A stretch of 64,000 nt of DNA, taken from assembly GCF_032854445.1 (NCBI RefSeq), contig NC_088295.1, forward strand, positions 85,606,644 through 85,670,643, written 5' to 3'. Source of the DNA: Liolophura sinensis (Eukaryota > Mollusca > Polyplacophora > Chitonida > Chitonidae). The position numbers and the translations under genes were made by a program. Position 1 is the first letter of the stretch; each line of letters begins with the position of its first letter. Shown here piece after piece: positions 1 to 10,640 of this stretch. The notes beneath the pieces are model-generated. The model was not told the origin of the DNA. It ran no database searches and saw only the letters and a program-made list of their open reading frames with translations.

Positions 1-203
1 TGCCATCGTGACCAGGTTAACGATCCACCAAACTGGTAACTTATCTAACCAGGCTGTTTTAAGCCACTGTAAGAAAGGCTGGAATCAAAGATCTTAATGT
101 CCAATTTTAAACTAATCAACCCTTGTGATGAGTGTTGTGTATTAACTCCACTATAAACAACTTTAAAAAATTCCTCTTTTGGCAAACAAATTTCATCTTC
201 ATA

Positions 204-798
204 TCAGGTGGGCATAAAAAATGGGCCGTACTTTGATGCTGCATTGCTCCATTATCCTTAGTTCAAACCCTTTCAAACTTTAGACGTTCAAATGGCACGA
301 TTTTGTTAATGTACTGACCAATTTTCAAGGTCATAGCTTGAGTATTCTGTACACTGGGTTAAAATGAAAACATAGCCTCAAAAACACATGTTCCAGAGAC
401 CCACATTGCATCACCTGTCAGGTGTCATGAGTAGAGCTCAGGCTGCACCTGTGTGACACGCATCAAGGGCTGCTGGAAAAAAATTACTCCTAAGGAGATT
501 CGGGACTTAATCAGTTCATGGAAGAAACATTTGTGCGTCGTCTACCGAGAAGATGGAGGACCAATTGATCGCCTTTTCAAGTAAAACACGGTCAAACATC
601 ATTTTGAAATGTCTGGAACATGCGTTTTTGACTCTATTTTGGTCCCATGAACACAAATCTTAAAGGATGACATTGAAATTTGGTCTGTATACTTCAGGCA
701 TAATGGCTTTTGAGTGTGTAAATTTTTAGAGGCTGACGTAAGACGGTTTCAGAGATATTGAGTGTCAAAATCCTGCCCATTTTTTTCTGCCCACCTGA
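204..798 (+). mobile_element. Nonautonomous Tc1/mariner-type DNA transposon with long inverted repeats
   Basis: Both ends carry TCAGGTGGGCA followed by an A-run and ATGGGC (204-226, inverted at 775-798), flanked by TA on each side (202-203 and 799-800), the target duplication typical of Tc1/mariner. Beyond the terminal 24 bp the arms match imperfectly for about 200 bp; for example GACCAATTTTCAAGGTCAT on the left matches an inverted copy near 690. The unpaired centre (about 420-590) keeps the last codons of a transposase. The length is about 595 bp, far shorter than an autonomous copy. Confidence 0.85.
462..584 (+). pseudogene. Tc1/mariner transposase C-terminal remnant
   Basis: An open frame ending at TAA 582-584 encodes a peptide that closes with SWKKHLCVVYREDGGPIDRL followed by FK. 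This matches the family's usual end: a tryptophan/lysine helix, a GG turn, then a hydrophobic tail (the ...W..RL..CI...GG.IDHLFK pattern). Nothing upstream in this frame encodes the DDE/D catalytic core, so the copy is dead and could only move using an enzyme supplied elsewhere. The recognition is from motif memory. Confidence 0.65.
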
Positions 799-1529
799 TA
801 TACTGTATGACCTTCAATGAAGACAATGACAGATAACACTACAAAGAATAATACATTTATCAAGCATCTTAAGAATTATGTCAAAAATTCAAACACAGAT
901 ACATTTAAAACGTTTAAAATTTGTACAGCAATGCACCAGCCACAGTTTGAGTCCTTTTCCTGTTGTGAGTGTGGCTTTTTAAGCACTTGCAGTTGATGAC
1001 CTGAGTTTGAAAAAAATTGTTCGGATGTGTTTAGCATGCATAGTTCTAGAGAGATGTTACATGAAGTCAGATACATGTAATTACTAAAACAACATAAAAA
1101 CAAACAAAACATTGTCTCCACAGAGATTTGTAAGGTGCTTTTGCGTGGTTTTATTGGAGTATTACGCCATACCCATCCAGAGGTTGCGGCCAGACCATCC
1201 CATGTACATTGGTGAGAGGTTCCCAGGTCATTGTGCAGGTACATGTATGCCTATTGACCTACCAGGGAAATATCATAAAAGTACATGTAATGACCAATAA
1301 TATAGTAATCACCAAAAAATATATGCTGTTAATGTATTGGCATACCTGTCAAATCTTGATCTTGCACTAAAAATTTCTCCTTAGCTGTGATAATGTATTT
1401 AGGTCAAGATTGACAGAGTAAAGATGAAGTCTATGATTCTAATCTTTGTGATGCACACATCAATTTTTGTGGTAGAAAAGCTCTACACAAAGAACTTCTA
1501 TGTAATGTTGTCCTCGAGCGCTCCCTAAA
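799..1529. other. No gene recognised; TACATGTA-rich DNA
   Basis: AT-rich noncoding sequence. The longest frame (876-1244, minus, 122 codons) is within the range expected by chance here. Three TACATGTA or near-identical octamers lie at 1065-1290. Confidence 0.6.
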
Positions 1530-2000
1530 TGGATCGCTGTTCATGTGAATTATGTGGAAATGAGCTGAAATAATTAAGCGTGAATTTTCAGCAAGAAGTT
1601 GATGCTGGCGTAAAAATCAGTTCAAAAATTCAATGAAGGGGCAGAATGCAAAATGTCACTGTAATTATTGACAGTTGAGAGGAAAGGAACAAAGACTTGA
1701 GGCAAAGACTGGGGAGCCTAGTTAAGAAGCACAGAGCTGATTTTGGCATTCAGGCATTCACCAGCAGAGTTTACGGCCACCAGAACACAGCTGTGTCAGG
1801 AGCCTGTACAGAAAGAGGATATGGAGGCAAGGGCTGTACTATATACAACAGGGCCGGAAGAATATATCGAGTGAAGGGTTTCCCTGCCTATAGTCACATG
1901 TGGCTCCAAAGCTTTGAAGTGAGCAGTGACAAAGGTTGTAAAAGGACAGCGCCGATCAATGCTATTGACCATCACTGACAGTCCAAGTCTGCAAATTGAA
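1530..2000. promoter_or_regulatory. Candidate conserved regulatory block
   Basis: The sequence is more balanced and complex than its surroundings. Near 1661-1676 it carries TAATTATTGACAGTTG, a homeodomain core next to a TALE-type TGACAG. A plus-strand frame of 93 codons (1697-1978) is open but resembles no family I know and has no clear splice sites. Regulatory function is inference. Confidence 0.25.
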
Positions 2001-3250
2001 AATAATATGAATATCAATCTACTTCTGATTTGTAAGGCCGTAAAACAGAGAGGAAGCTAGCTTCAGCAGACTTCAAAAGGAAGGAAATTACTACATATTG
2101 AATGGAAGGCACACTGCCTCATTGTATATACTGTACCTGTCTAGTCCATCATGTGATGTTGGCAATATACATGGACATGCAGATAGCGAAGAGGCTAACT
2201 GCAGTGCTGAATCAAAAGAGTAAAGCCTAATTCGATGCAGAAATATCAACAAAACGGACATGTGTGTACATCTATTCAAATAACCAGACTTTTAGACTTA
2301 ATACCAGGAATGTAAACACATGCTCCTGTTTCTACCAACATGTACATGTCTGGCATCACAGAAAAGCAATTAGTATTATATGTAGGTTTGCAAGCCTATG
2401 GTGCAGACTGTTTCCAAATCAGCCAAGAAAATGCCTACATAAATTATATACATGCATTCTAACCTTATCGTTTACCATCACATTTACATACATGTACACA
2501 AAAGGGTAAATAAAAATTCTGATTCAGCCTTGAACACTGTCAAAACATGTGCAATATAAATTCCTGAAGGTCTGACAAAGTCTACATCTTAAGAAACATT
2601 TTTCTCCAGAAAGGAATCTTCTTTGAAGTCCTAAGCCCTTGAGCAATTCTACTACATGCATCTAACTAATGTTCTTATCCAAATTAATACAAGCAGATGA
2701 TCAGAAGAAGAAGCTTGGTTACATCACTGACTTTGATGGAATCTTCCAGGAAAACTGGACAAAAGCCAATCTCTTCAGTTCCAATCCTCAATTGCCTTCA
2801 TCTAATGCAAACCTCACATCTTAGCTCCATAACATGCTGTTTGGCTTATCCTAAATTATCAATTAATACTGTGTGATTTTCCACCCAGATGCATCCTTTA
2901 TGTACCCCTAACGGTTCATTCAACAATTACCCCACCATTATTGTAGGAAATATGCCTCTAATGATATCTGCAGTATGGTGACAAAGATCAAAGCCAGATG
3001 CTAGCTAATCACAGTGACAATATCCTGGTTGAGCTGTTGGGGATTAGCTGCCTCCATTAACACATTCACCACGCTTCTGGATTCACAGGTATTTTTTGAC
3101 CAACCGCTGTGATTCCAACACATAAGCACAGCTAATTCTCAGAGTCAATACTTAAAGGTGAACTGCTAAGGTTTGTGATCTTAAACTGCAAGTTATAAAC
3201 CGCACAAACCTGGATCCTTATGCCAAATTGGCCCTGGTTGATCAACTCAG
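2001..3250. other. No gene recognised
   Basis: AT-rich noncoding sequence with several ACATGTAC-type motifs (2335-2350, 2485-2500). I see no coding exon, RNA gene or repeat array. Confidence 0.6.
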
Positions 3251-3402
3251 AACCACAATCACACAAATACCACAATTATACAAGTACCACAATTATACAA
3301 GTACGACAATCATACAAGTACCACAATCACACAAGTACCACAATCACACAAGTACCACAATCACACAAGCACCACAATCACACAAGTGCCATAATAACAC
3401 AA
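3251..3402. repeat. 17-bp minisatellite, about nine copies
   Basis: The unit is close to CAAGTACCACAATCACA. Because 17 is not a multiple of three, all three plus-strand frames cycle through the same repeated peptides (YHN, TST, SHK), which explains the overlapping open frames here. Confidence 0.95.
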
Positions 3403-5790
3403 AGACAGGTACCACTACAACACAGTTCATTCTAAAAAAAAAAAAGACACAGATATTCTAGGTGACGGCCATTTTCTGCGCATTACTCAGGACAATTGTA
3501 AAGATTTATATTCAAATAAATAAATTATTTTCAAAAACAAAAAAACTTCCTCATTCCTACATGTATGCAATAACAGAAGTCTGTTGACATGCACTGTAAT
3601 TTTTTGTAAAAATTTTAAAACGCAGCTCACCTTTAAAATATATTCACAGTTTCAAGAGGAAAGCTTCCCACAAAAAATCTTACTGGTTAATGTTCTCAAT
3701 TAATTTATTAACATATTATGTTTAAATACTAGCAGAACAAATATCTAATGCTTTTTAATGAAACAAAGGATGATTGTTTATTCAGAGTTTCCTCCACTGA
3801 CTCGCAAACCTGGCAATTGTTAGAGAAATGAAAAATTCTTGAGTGCAGTGTAAAACATCAACAAAATACTGTTTTATATAGGGAAGTCATAACTTGTCAT
3901 ACCAAAAACAAACAAAAAAACTTTTAATATATGTCATGTATTTAGTTAAAACCTGAAAATGAAAATATGTCTGTATGTTTATTTAATTATGGCTCAACCA
4001 CAGGTGTAATATGTGTTTTCTGCATGAAGGAATGATGACTGACATATTGGCTGACAAGGTGCATTTGATAATTAACAGTCAAGGCAACAATCAATTAACC
4101 AATTTATCACTTGCTTATACACCTTTAAGAGTAAGAAGTATAGATTTACTGATTGATTATACACCAGGAATTGTTTTCACCAGGCAGGCAATTCATTTCC
4201 ACATTCATCAACCAATGGCGATGTAACCACGGAGGCTCAGCATTATCATTGGCTATCAGAACCACCAGCATATCTCCAGAAACAATAGGATCCTATCAAA
4301 TAAATATACATCACCTATACATCTGACAGGCCTGAAGGACAAATCTTATCAAGTGACAAAACCACTTTTTCAAATGTTGCCAACAGAAATAATTAAAAAT
4401 GGGTTATTAACCTCTCTTTTATTTCTGCAATGCGAGCTGTCCAGTAGTTAAAACAGTGCTGTAATTTGTGCTATGGGATGAGTTATCTTACAAACCTGTT
4501 TGCTAAGTATGCAATTTTCTTGTCATTGATTTCAAATATCCTGTGCATGTGTTATATTACACAAAGCACAAGGCACTCTCATCTTAGGGCGATAAACGCT
4601 TTTCTCTGCAGGCTTCTGGTGACAAAGGAAGTCTTGTCAATGTGATAACCTTGCAGCTCTGGGATGGGAAATTCAAACAAAGCCATTTACAGAAACAGCT
4701 GAAACCAGAACCCTCTCTATTAAACGATATTTGATACCTTCCTATCTACGGAGTATTTGGAGAAATCACTGGTCAGGATGGGTTGAGGTCTGATTTATGA
4801 AGTCTCTATGTGATTCTTTAGCTGTGAAGTCAGCCGATGCTGCACAACTGCAAGTATTGCACTAGGTGCAATAAAGCACAGAGGCTGCAGTTTGTTCACC
4901 ACTACACAGACAGCACACTAACGAGAGTAAAGCCTGGGAAAACATCCATGAAGTTTTTAGAGGAATTCACATGTAAAATTTTCATTTCAATACTTTACAC
5001 ATTCAATCCTTACACTACGTGCAAAATTCTTATTTCTTATATAAGAAATATTAATTTCATTTTGTCATTTTTCTATAAATTCACTGATGTTTGAGTTACA
5101 AAATCTACATGTACATATGTAACCACATCATGATACATGTGATTTACACGTACATCTGCATGCATGCATATATTTTCTAATCTACTTATTTTCAACATCA
5201 AATTAATGTGTTTCACTGACCATGAACTGATCTACAACACAATGCCACATTCATTGCATGTACCCACTATTAAAGGCTGAAACCCAGGGACGAACAAAGT
5301 GACATATAAGCCAACAATTAAAATGAGAACAAGGATCTTGGCTACACTTCTGGTTCTCTGTACCACCTGACTGAGATCTTATATACCAGCCAAATGTAAT
5401 GTGAACACAAGACACTCTGCTCGTTGGCTAGGACCAAGGGGCACAACTCTGGACACTGTACCCTTCTACTCGTGCTACACTGCTTTTCAGATAACCAGCA
5501 TAGAAATAAGAATATGTGTACAGCAATCAAATTTACCAACTGATCTAAAAACAAATCAACTATAATACTGGAAGGTTATATATATTTCAGCACTCTCAGA
5601 GTAATGCAACATGAAGGACTCAAGGTGTGCAAATCAATAGCTGGTGTTGGCCTAGAATGAAACTGGTAGTCTCTCATAGATGCAACATATCCCCCACCAA
5701 AGTCCAGTACCAATTGATTTTACACGTCAATTTTATGCCGAAGGATTAAAAAAAAAAACTGATGGCACAATTAAAGCTCCTTAAGAGGAG
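3403..5790. other. No gene recognised
   Basis: AT-rich noncoding sequence, CpG-poor. The only notable structure is the palindrome at 5031-5050. Short frames are at chance level. Confidence 0.6.
5031..5050. repeat. Perfect 20-bp palindrome
   Basis: TATTTCTTATATAAGAAATA is its own reverse complement. It contains TATATAA-like sequence and no loop. Its function is unknown. Confidence 0.8.
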
Positions 5791-6175
5791 CATATTGTTG
5801 GCAATAGGTGGCGCTAGCTGTTAGCGCAGAGCGCGCTGTCGTTATCACGGTCTGACTGATGGAGCTAACCACCTACAGCTTCCTTCTTTACTTTGACACC
5901 CCAGGCACTTTTTCCAAAGACAGGGCATTCAAAGCTACAGAGATTGATTGGACCTGGATATATCCAATTAAAACCTATATCATGAGGAAGACCAGCTCGA
6001 GGAAAGGGGCGAAATTACTGTCAGCAGGGCAGCCAATCAATACGTAGAACAGTTTATAGGGGAACTAGCGAGGCGAGTAAATGGAGCGTCGGCCCCTTTA
6101 ATCATAGCACACATCTGAGACGCCATTGTCCACAGTCAATGACTTTCACTCTATATTGCCTCTCGTCTTCGTGGA
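5790..6175. promoter_or_regulatory. CpG-rich candidate enhancer or insulator block
   Basis: An isolated patch with many CG dinucleotides inside CpG-poor DNA (5811-5850, 5995-6100). It contains CCAATCAAT, CTGTCA and a SOX-like CCATTGTCC. Local retention of CpG suggests an unmethylated regulatory element. No start codon or splice pattern indicates a gene. Confidence 0.3.
5798..5817 (+). promoter_or_regulatory. CTCF-like motif
   Basis: TTGGCAATAGGTGGCGCTAG fits the bilaterian CTCF core AGGTGGCGCT with a good 5' flank. It lies at the left edge of a local CpG-rich patch and is followed by GCGC-rich sequence with a small hairpin (GCGCTA ... TAGCGC). Binding is inferred from the motif alone. Confidence 0.45.
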
Positions 6176-6280
6176 CAGTTAATGTTAGCAATGAAGCTAT
6201 ACATCACTTGACTAGAACTTCTGGAACTGTTACAATGTCTGACATCAGCTTACAGACTCCTTGCAGGCATGTGATGTCCA

Positions 6281-6394
6281 GACATAGGTACAAGACCAAC
6301 CAAATCTAAAACTGTAAGCTATATCCCATTAATTAAACACTACCTATCTTACTCAGGACCAGTTCTATGGAATGCTTTTAGTAAAGATATTTAA
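6281..6394 (+). pseudogene. LINE reverse transcriptase, C-terminal remnant
   Basis: Thirty-seven open codons end at TAA 6392-6394. They encode TRPTKSKTVSYIP and then HYLSYSGPVLWNAF. The combination of an N-terminal TR, a central YIP and the SGPVLWNA box is the usual end of the ORF2 protein in CR1/L2/Jockey-like non-LTR retrotransposons. The frame is blocked upstream by a TGA at 6272-6274, so the copy is decayed. After the stop another frame continues with FKG-type residues, suggesting a frameshift. Confidence 0.65.
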
Positions 6395-6536
6395 TGTTCT
6401 TACTCAGTTCAATGTTTTAAGATCCGATATTTTCAAGGGATTATATACTGAAAATGATACTTCATTTTTGAGAATGCCATCACAGCACTCATGAGCTCAT
6501 GTGCAGATGAGAAGGGGGTGGGAAAGGGCCATCAGC

Positions 6537-6805
6537 CACTCACTCGTTCTGTGCTTTGAACATGTGTATCATGAGGTTCCAACTTGTGGAGGGGATAGGA
6601 TGGGGTAGGTAATGGGCTGTCTCCCACTCACTCGTTCTGTGCTCTGAACATGTGTATCATGAGGTTCCAACTTGTGGAGGGGATAGGATGTGGTAGGTAA
6701 TGGGGTGTCTCCCACTCACTCGTTCTGTGCTCTGAACATGTGTATCATGAGGTTCCAACTTGTGGAGGGGATAGGATGTGGTAGGTAATGGGGTGTCTCC
6801 AACTA
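6537..6805. repeat. 88-bp tandem array, three copies
   Basis: Units start with CACTCACTCGTTCTGTGCT at 6537, 6625 and 6713, exactly 88 bp apart and nearly identical, so the duplication is recent. The array lies inside the LINE 3' region. Confidence 0.95.
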
Positions 6806-7122
6806 ACCTATCTCTTCCATTGGTTGGAATAGTTTATGGTGGCAAAACTCACACTTGCTTTTATTATTATGCCACTGTGTAAGTATTTTGTGTTGATTTA
6901 ATTTGCCACTGTATATCTATATATATTTTGTTTTCAAAATCTTGTTGCAAGTGGTTTACACGATTCAAATTACCATGTTTTCCAACGTATATGCAATATA
7001 GGCTAATATATTGTTTCAAATTTGTTTGTGTCTGAGGGTCTCAGGGTAGATCAAGCCAGTGTTGACTGAGTATACACACTGTATTTCACCCTCTTGAAAT
7101 AAAGCCATTATTATTATTATTA

Positions 7123-7805
7123 CCATTCCAAGGTGATGGCAACATCTATACACCACAAACCCATGAATAAAGCTTGGTGGTTTTGCAGTGGGCCTATTAC
7201 ATGTATGTTCATAACTGGGACAAGGCATGCTCTGAGCTACAACTGGTTTATATACATGCATAGGCAATCTCAAGGTACATGTATACTATATATCAGCATG
7301 GACCTTAATAAATAAACATTAACTTCGGAAATGGCTGAAAGTGCTTATTCATATACAGGCATATACCTTCTTTTCAATAAAGATGCGAGTTGATCTCTTA
7401 TTCAAGAATTTTTAGCAGAAATATGACACATTTTAAATGTGCTGGACTTCCAGACATAATAATAATATGAACATGTACTCCGGTGAAAGCCTATGGTTCA
7501 AGAAATCGATGTCCTCATGGCTAACACCATCAAACTACCTGTTGTTTCATTTCACTGGTGATACATTGATACAGCTTTTCATACAAAAATATACAGTATT
7601 TAACAAACTGGACAGAAATCAATAAGAAAATGCATCAGTACTTCTACACAAATTTGAAGATGATCATTCAAATCATCATCACACAGGTACAGCCATCAAA
7701 ATCAGTTCTTCTCTTTTTGAAAAAAGAATCTCTGCTCAGTACACATGTATACATGTTCAATCTCTTAACCCATCAAATAATATTCATCTAGCAGCAAAGA
7801 GAAGG
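7123..7805. other. No gene recognised
   Basis: AT-rich noncoding sequence; short frames only, with nothing recognisable on either strand. Confidence 0.6.
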
Positions 7806-8075
7806 AAATAAATGTTAACTGTGCTGACCCCACTTCCTCTTGACCTCTTGGAAAGGGAATGAAGTTTGTGTTGAATATACCTCCTCCTGATCCTTAATAA
7901 ACTATTGATCTAAGAAGAAGTGAAAGAGATTAGAAGCTGTGTTGAACATACCAACCTACCCTTGACTCCCTAAGAAATCTACTAATCCAAACTTTCGGGG
8001 AAGGGTACGAAGGTTGTGTAGGATATAGATATACTCACCTCTTCTTTAGCCTCATAGTAAACCACTGATCTGATC
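7806..8075. repeat. Diverged old units of the 77-bp array
   Basis: Three or four weakly conserved copies of the unit seen at 8802-10150 can be followed by their GTGTTGAATATAC and CTACTGATCTAA-like landmarks. They are much more diverged than the main array and are separated from it by about 390 bp that includes the SINE. Confidence 0.75.
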
Positions 8076-8462
8076 ATATTCCTTACAGCACATGTACTCG
8101 TCTCTGCGCTCGCTTTACATCACTGCCAGCAGTAGGCAAGCTTGATCTTTAAAGCCTGTGTGACACACATAGGTTTAGCCTTATCACTGGTGTTCTCGTG
8201 CGAAACTATTTAATCAACATGTCTACAAAAATGGTTTAGGTATTGGTTAGAATTGTGATTGTGATTACTTTAGATAAAGAGAATGCATGTGTATATTGTA
8301 TTTAATTTAGTGGTTTCTGATATGACTTCCTGCTTCATCACCGTCACCCAAGTACCTTCAGCATTGTTCCAGATTTCTAAACAAAATTTGCCGGTGGTGA
8401 CAGTGATGTAAAGTGAACGTACAGAGTGTGACGCATGCGCTGTAAGGATTGTGACCTAACAA

Positions 8463-8785
8463 GAATGAATGAATGCTTGGGATTTTACGTCGTCATTAGG
8501 TGTGTGTACATATAATGTGTCTTCCTGTGGCAGGGCAAGTCCTTGCCGCCACTGAAGTATCATGCCAAAGACACCATACATGACATCTGACCCAGTCACA
8601 TTATACTGACACTGAGCCAACCATTCCTGTTTCCTTGCTCTAACCTCTCAGTGCTGAGCACCAAGCGAGGCAGTAACAAATACCATTTTTAAAGTCTTTG
8701 GTATGACCCGACCAAGGTTAGATCCCAGATCTCCAAACTTGGAGGCAGATGCTCTAATTATTAGGCCACCAAAGTGGTCGATCTA
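8463..8785 (-). mobile_element. tRNA-derived SINE, near full length
   Basis: On the minus strand the element starts with a tRNA-like head: GGTGGCCTAATAATTAGAGC (A-box region), then GGGATCTAACC (decayed B box). A conserved body follows with GTCATACCAAAGACTTTAA, GTCAGTATAATGTGACTGG and GGTGTCTTTGGCATGATAC, and it ends in ACGTAAAATCCC. The body matches the second copy at 44.8-45.1 kb, which proves a dispersed family. I recall this family as common in bivalves. It sits between old and young parts of the 77-bp satellite. Confidence 0.85.
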
Positions 8786-8801
8786 CCAAAACGGTGAAGG
8801 G

Positions 8802-10150
8802 AATGGGTGCTGTGTTGAATATACCCACCTACTCGTGACCCTCTTAACAAACTACTGATCTAACATGATGGTGATTGGAATGGGTGCTGTGTTGAATATA
8901 CCCACCTACTCATGACCCTCTTAACAAACTACTGATCTAACAAGATGGTGATTGGGATGGGTGCTGTGTTGAATATACCCACCTACTCGTGACCCTCTTA
9001 ACAAACTACTAATCTAACAAGATGGTAATTGGAATGGGTGCTGTGTTGAATATACCCACCTACTCGTGACCCTCTCAACAAACTACTGATCTAACAAGAT
9101 GGTGATTGGAATGGGTGCTGTGTTGAATATACCCACCTACTCGTGACCCTCTCAACAAACTACTGATCTAACAAGATGGTGATTGGAATGGGTGCTGTGT
9201 TGAATATACCCACCTACTCGTGACCCTCTCAACAAACTACTGATCTAACAAGATGGTGATTGGAATGGGTGCTGTGTTGAATATACCCACCTACTCGTGA
9301 CCCTCTCAACAAACTACTGATCTAACATGATGGTGATTGGGATGGGTGCTGTGTTGAATATACCCACCTACTCGTGACCCTCTCAACAAACTACTGATCT
9401 AACATGATGGTGATTGGAATGGGTGCTGTGTTGAATATACCCACCTACTCGTGACCCTCTCAACAAACTACTGATCTAACATGATGGTGATTGGAATGGG
9501 TGCTGTGTTGAATATACCCACCTACTCGTGACCCTCTCAACAAACTACTGATCTAACAAGATGGTGACTGGAATGGGTGCTGTGTTGAATATACCCACCT
9601 ACTCGTGACCCTCTTAACAAACTACTGATCTAACAAGATGGTGATTGGAATGGGTGCTGTGTTGAATATACCCACCTACTCGTGACCCTCTTAACAAACT
9701 ACTGATCTAACAAGATGGTGACTGGAATGAGTGCTGTGTTGAATATACCCACCTACTCGTGACCCTCTCAACAAACTACTGATCTAACAAGATGGTGATT
9801 GGAATGGGTGCTGTGTTGAATATACCCACCTACTCGTGGCCCTCTTAACAAACTACTGATCTAACAAGATGGTGATTGGAATGGGTGCTGTGTTGAATAT
9901 ACCCACCTACTCGTGACCCTCTCAACAAACTACTGATCTAACATGATGGTGATTGGGATGGGTGCTGTGTTGAATATACCCACCTACTCATGACCCTCTT
10001 AACAAACTACTGATCTAACAAGATGGTGATTGGAATGGGTGCTGTGTTGAATATACCCACCTACTCGTGACCCTCTTAACAAACTACTGATCTAACAAGA
10101 TGGTGATTGGAATGGATGCTGTGTTGAATATACTCACCTCCTCTTGAGCT
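8802..10150. repeat. 77-bp satellite array, about 17 copies
   Basis: The unit begins AATGGGTGCTGTGTTGAATA and contains CCACCTACTCGTGACCCTCT and ACTACTGATCTAACA. The period is exactly 77 bp and copies are nearly identical. On the minus strand each unit reads TAG|GTGGGTATATTC, close to a splice donor. The right-most unit has the better form GAG|GTGAGTATATTC. No conserved protein frame is seen. Confidence 0.97.
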
Positions 10151-10194
10151 GCTAGACACACGTTGATTCTAACTAGGTCCAGCCAAGTATTGAT
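10138..10194 (-). other. Exon-like 57-base segment next to the 77-bp array
   Basis: On the minus strand a good acceptor (TATTGATTTGCAG) is followed by 19 open codons, INTWLDLVRINVCLAAQEE, and a strong donor (GAG|GTGAGTAT). Both ends are phase 0. It could be a small exon of the gene presumed to span 1-43 kb. Against this, its last 33 bases align loosely with the satellite unit, so it may just be the edge unit of the array. No protein family is recognised. Confidence 0.2.
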
Positions 10195-10360
10195 CTGCAA
10201 ATCAATACCAACCATCTTCCACGACAAATGAGTCAAATTAAATGTATATAAAAACTTACCACTTACAAATTGATAAGTGAAGGAAGACATTACTGACAAA
10301 ATTAAAATCAATGCTGGACTGGATGTGTTACTAAAGACTGATGAGAAACTGCACGGCAAA

Positions 10361-10640
10361 GCGGGCTGGGAAAGTTGGGTGGAGAGTGGTTGGGCAATGC
10401 GGGCTGGGAAAGTTAGGGGGAGAGTGGTTGGGCAATGCGGGCTGGGAAAGTTGGGGGAGAGTGGTTGGGCAAAGCGGGCTGGGAAAGTTGGGGGGAGAGT
10501 GGTTGGGCAATGCGGGCTGGGAAAGTTAGGGGGAGAGTGGTTGGGCAAAGCGGGCTGGGAAAGTTGGGGGGAGAGTGGTTGGGCAAAGCGGGCTGGGAAA
10601 GTTGGGGGGAGAGTGGTTGGGCAAAGCGGGCTGAGAAAGC
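10361..10640. repeat. 38-bp G-rich minisatellite, 7.5 copies
   Basis: The unit is close to GCGGGCTGGGAAAGTTGGGG followed by gagagtggttgggcaa. Copies are almost identical. Long open frames on both strands here (up to 202 codons) come only from the repeat and have no other support. The G-run-rich plus strand could form G-quadruplexes. Confidence 0.97.

Larger units (their letters stand above)
6180..7122 (+). mobile_element. 5'-truncated LINE, 3' end with (ATT)n tail
   Basis: The reverse-transcriptase remnant is followed by noncoding sequence that ends in GAAATAAAGCC and a short (ATT)n run (7107-7122), a typical LINE 3' terminus. The GGGTCTCAGGGTAGATCA stretch near 7035 also resembles LINE 3' UTRs I have seen in bivalves. 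An 88-bp array interrupts the element. The left boundary is uncertain. Confidence 0.5.

Noticed and set aside
3220-3461. Two overlapping plus-strand frames of 71 and 77 codons
   Set aside because: Frames of the 17-bp minisatellite only.
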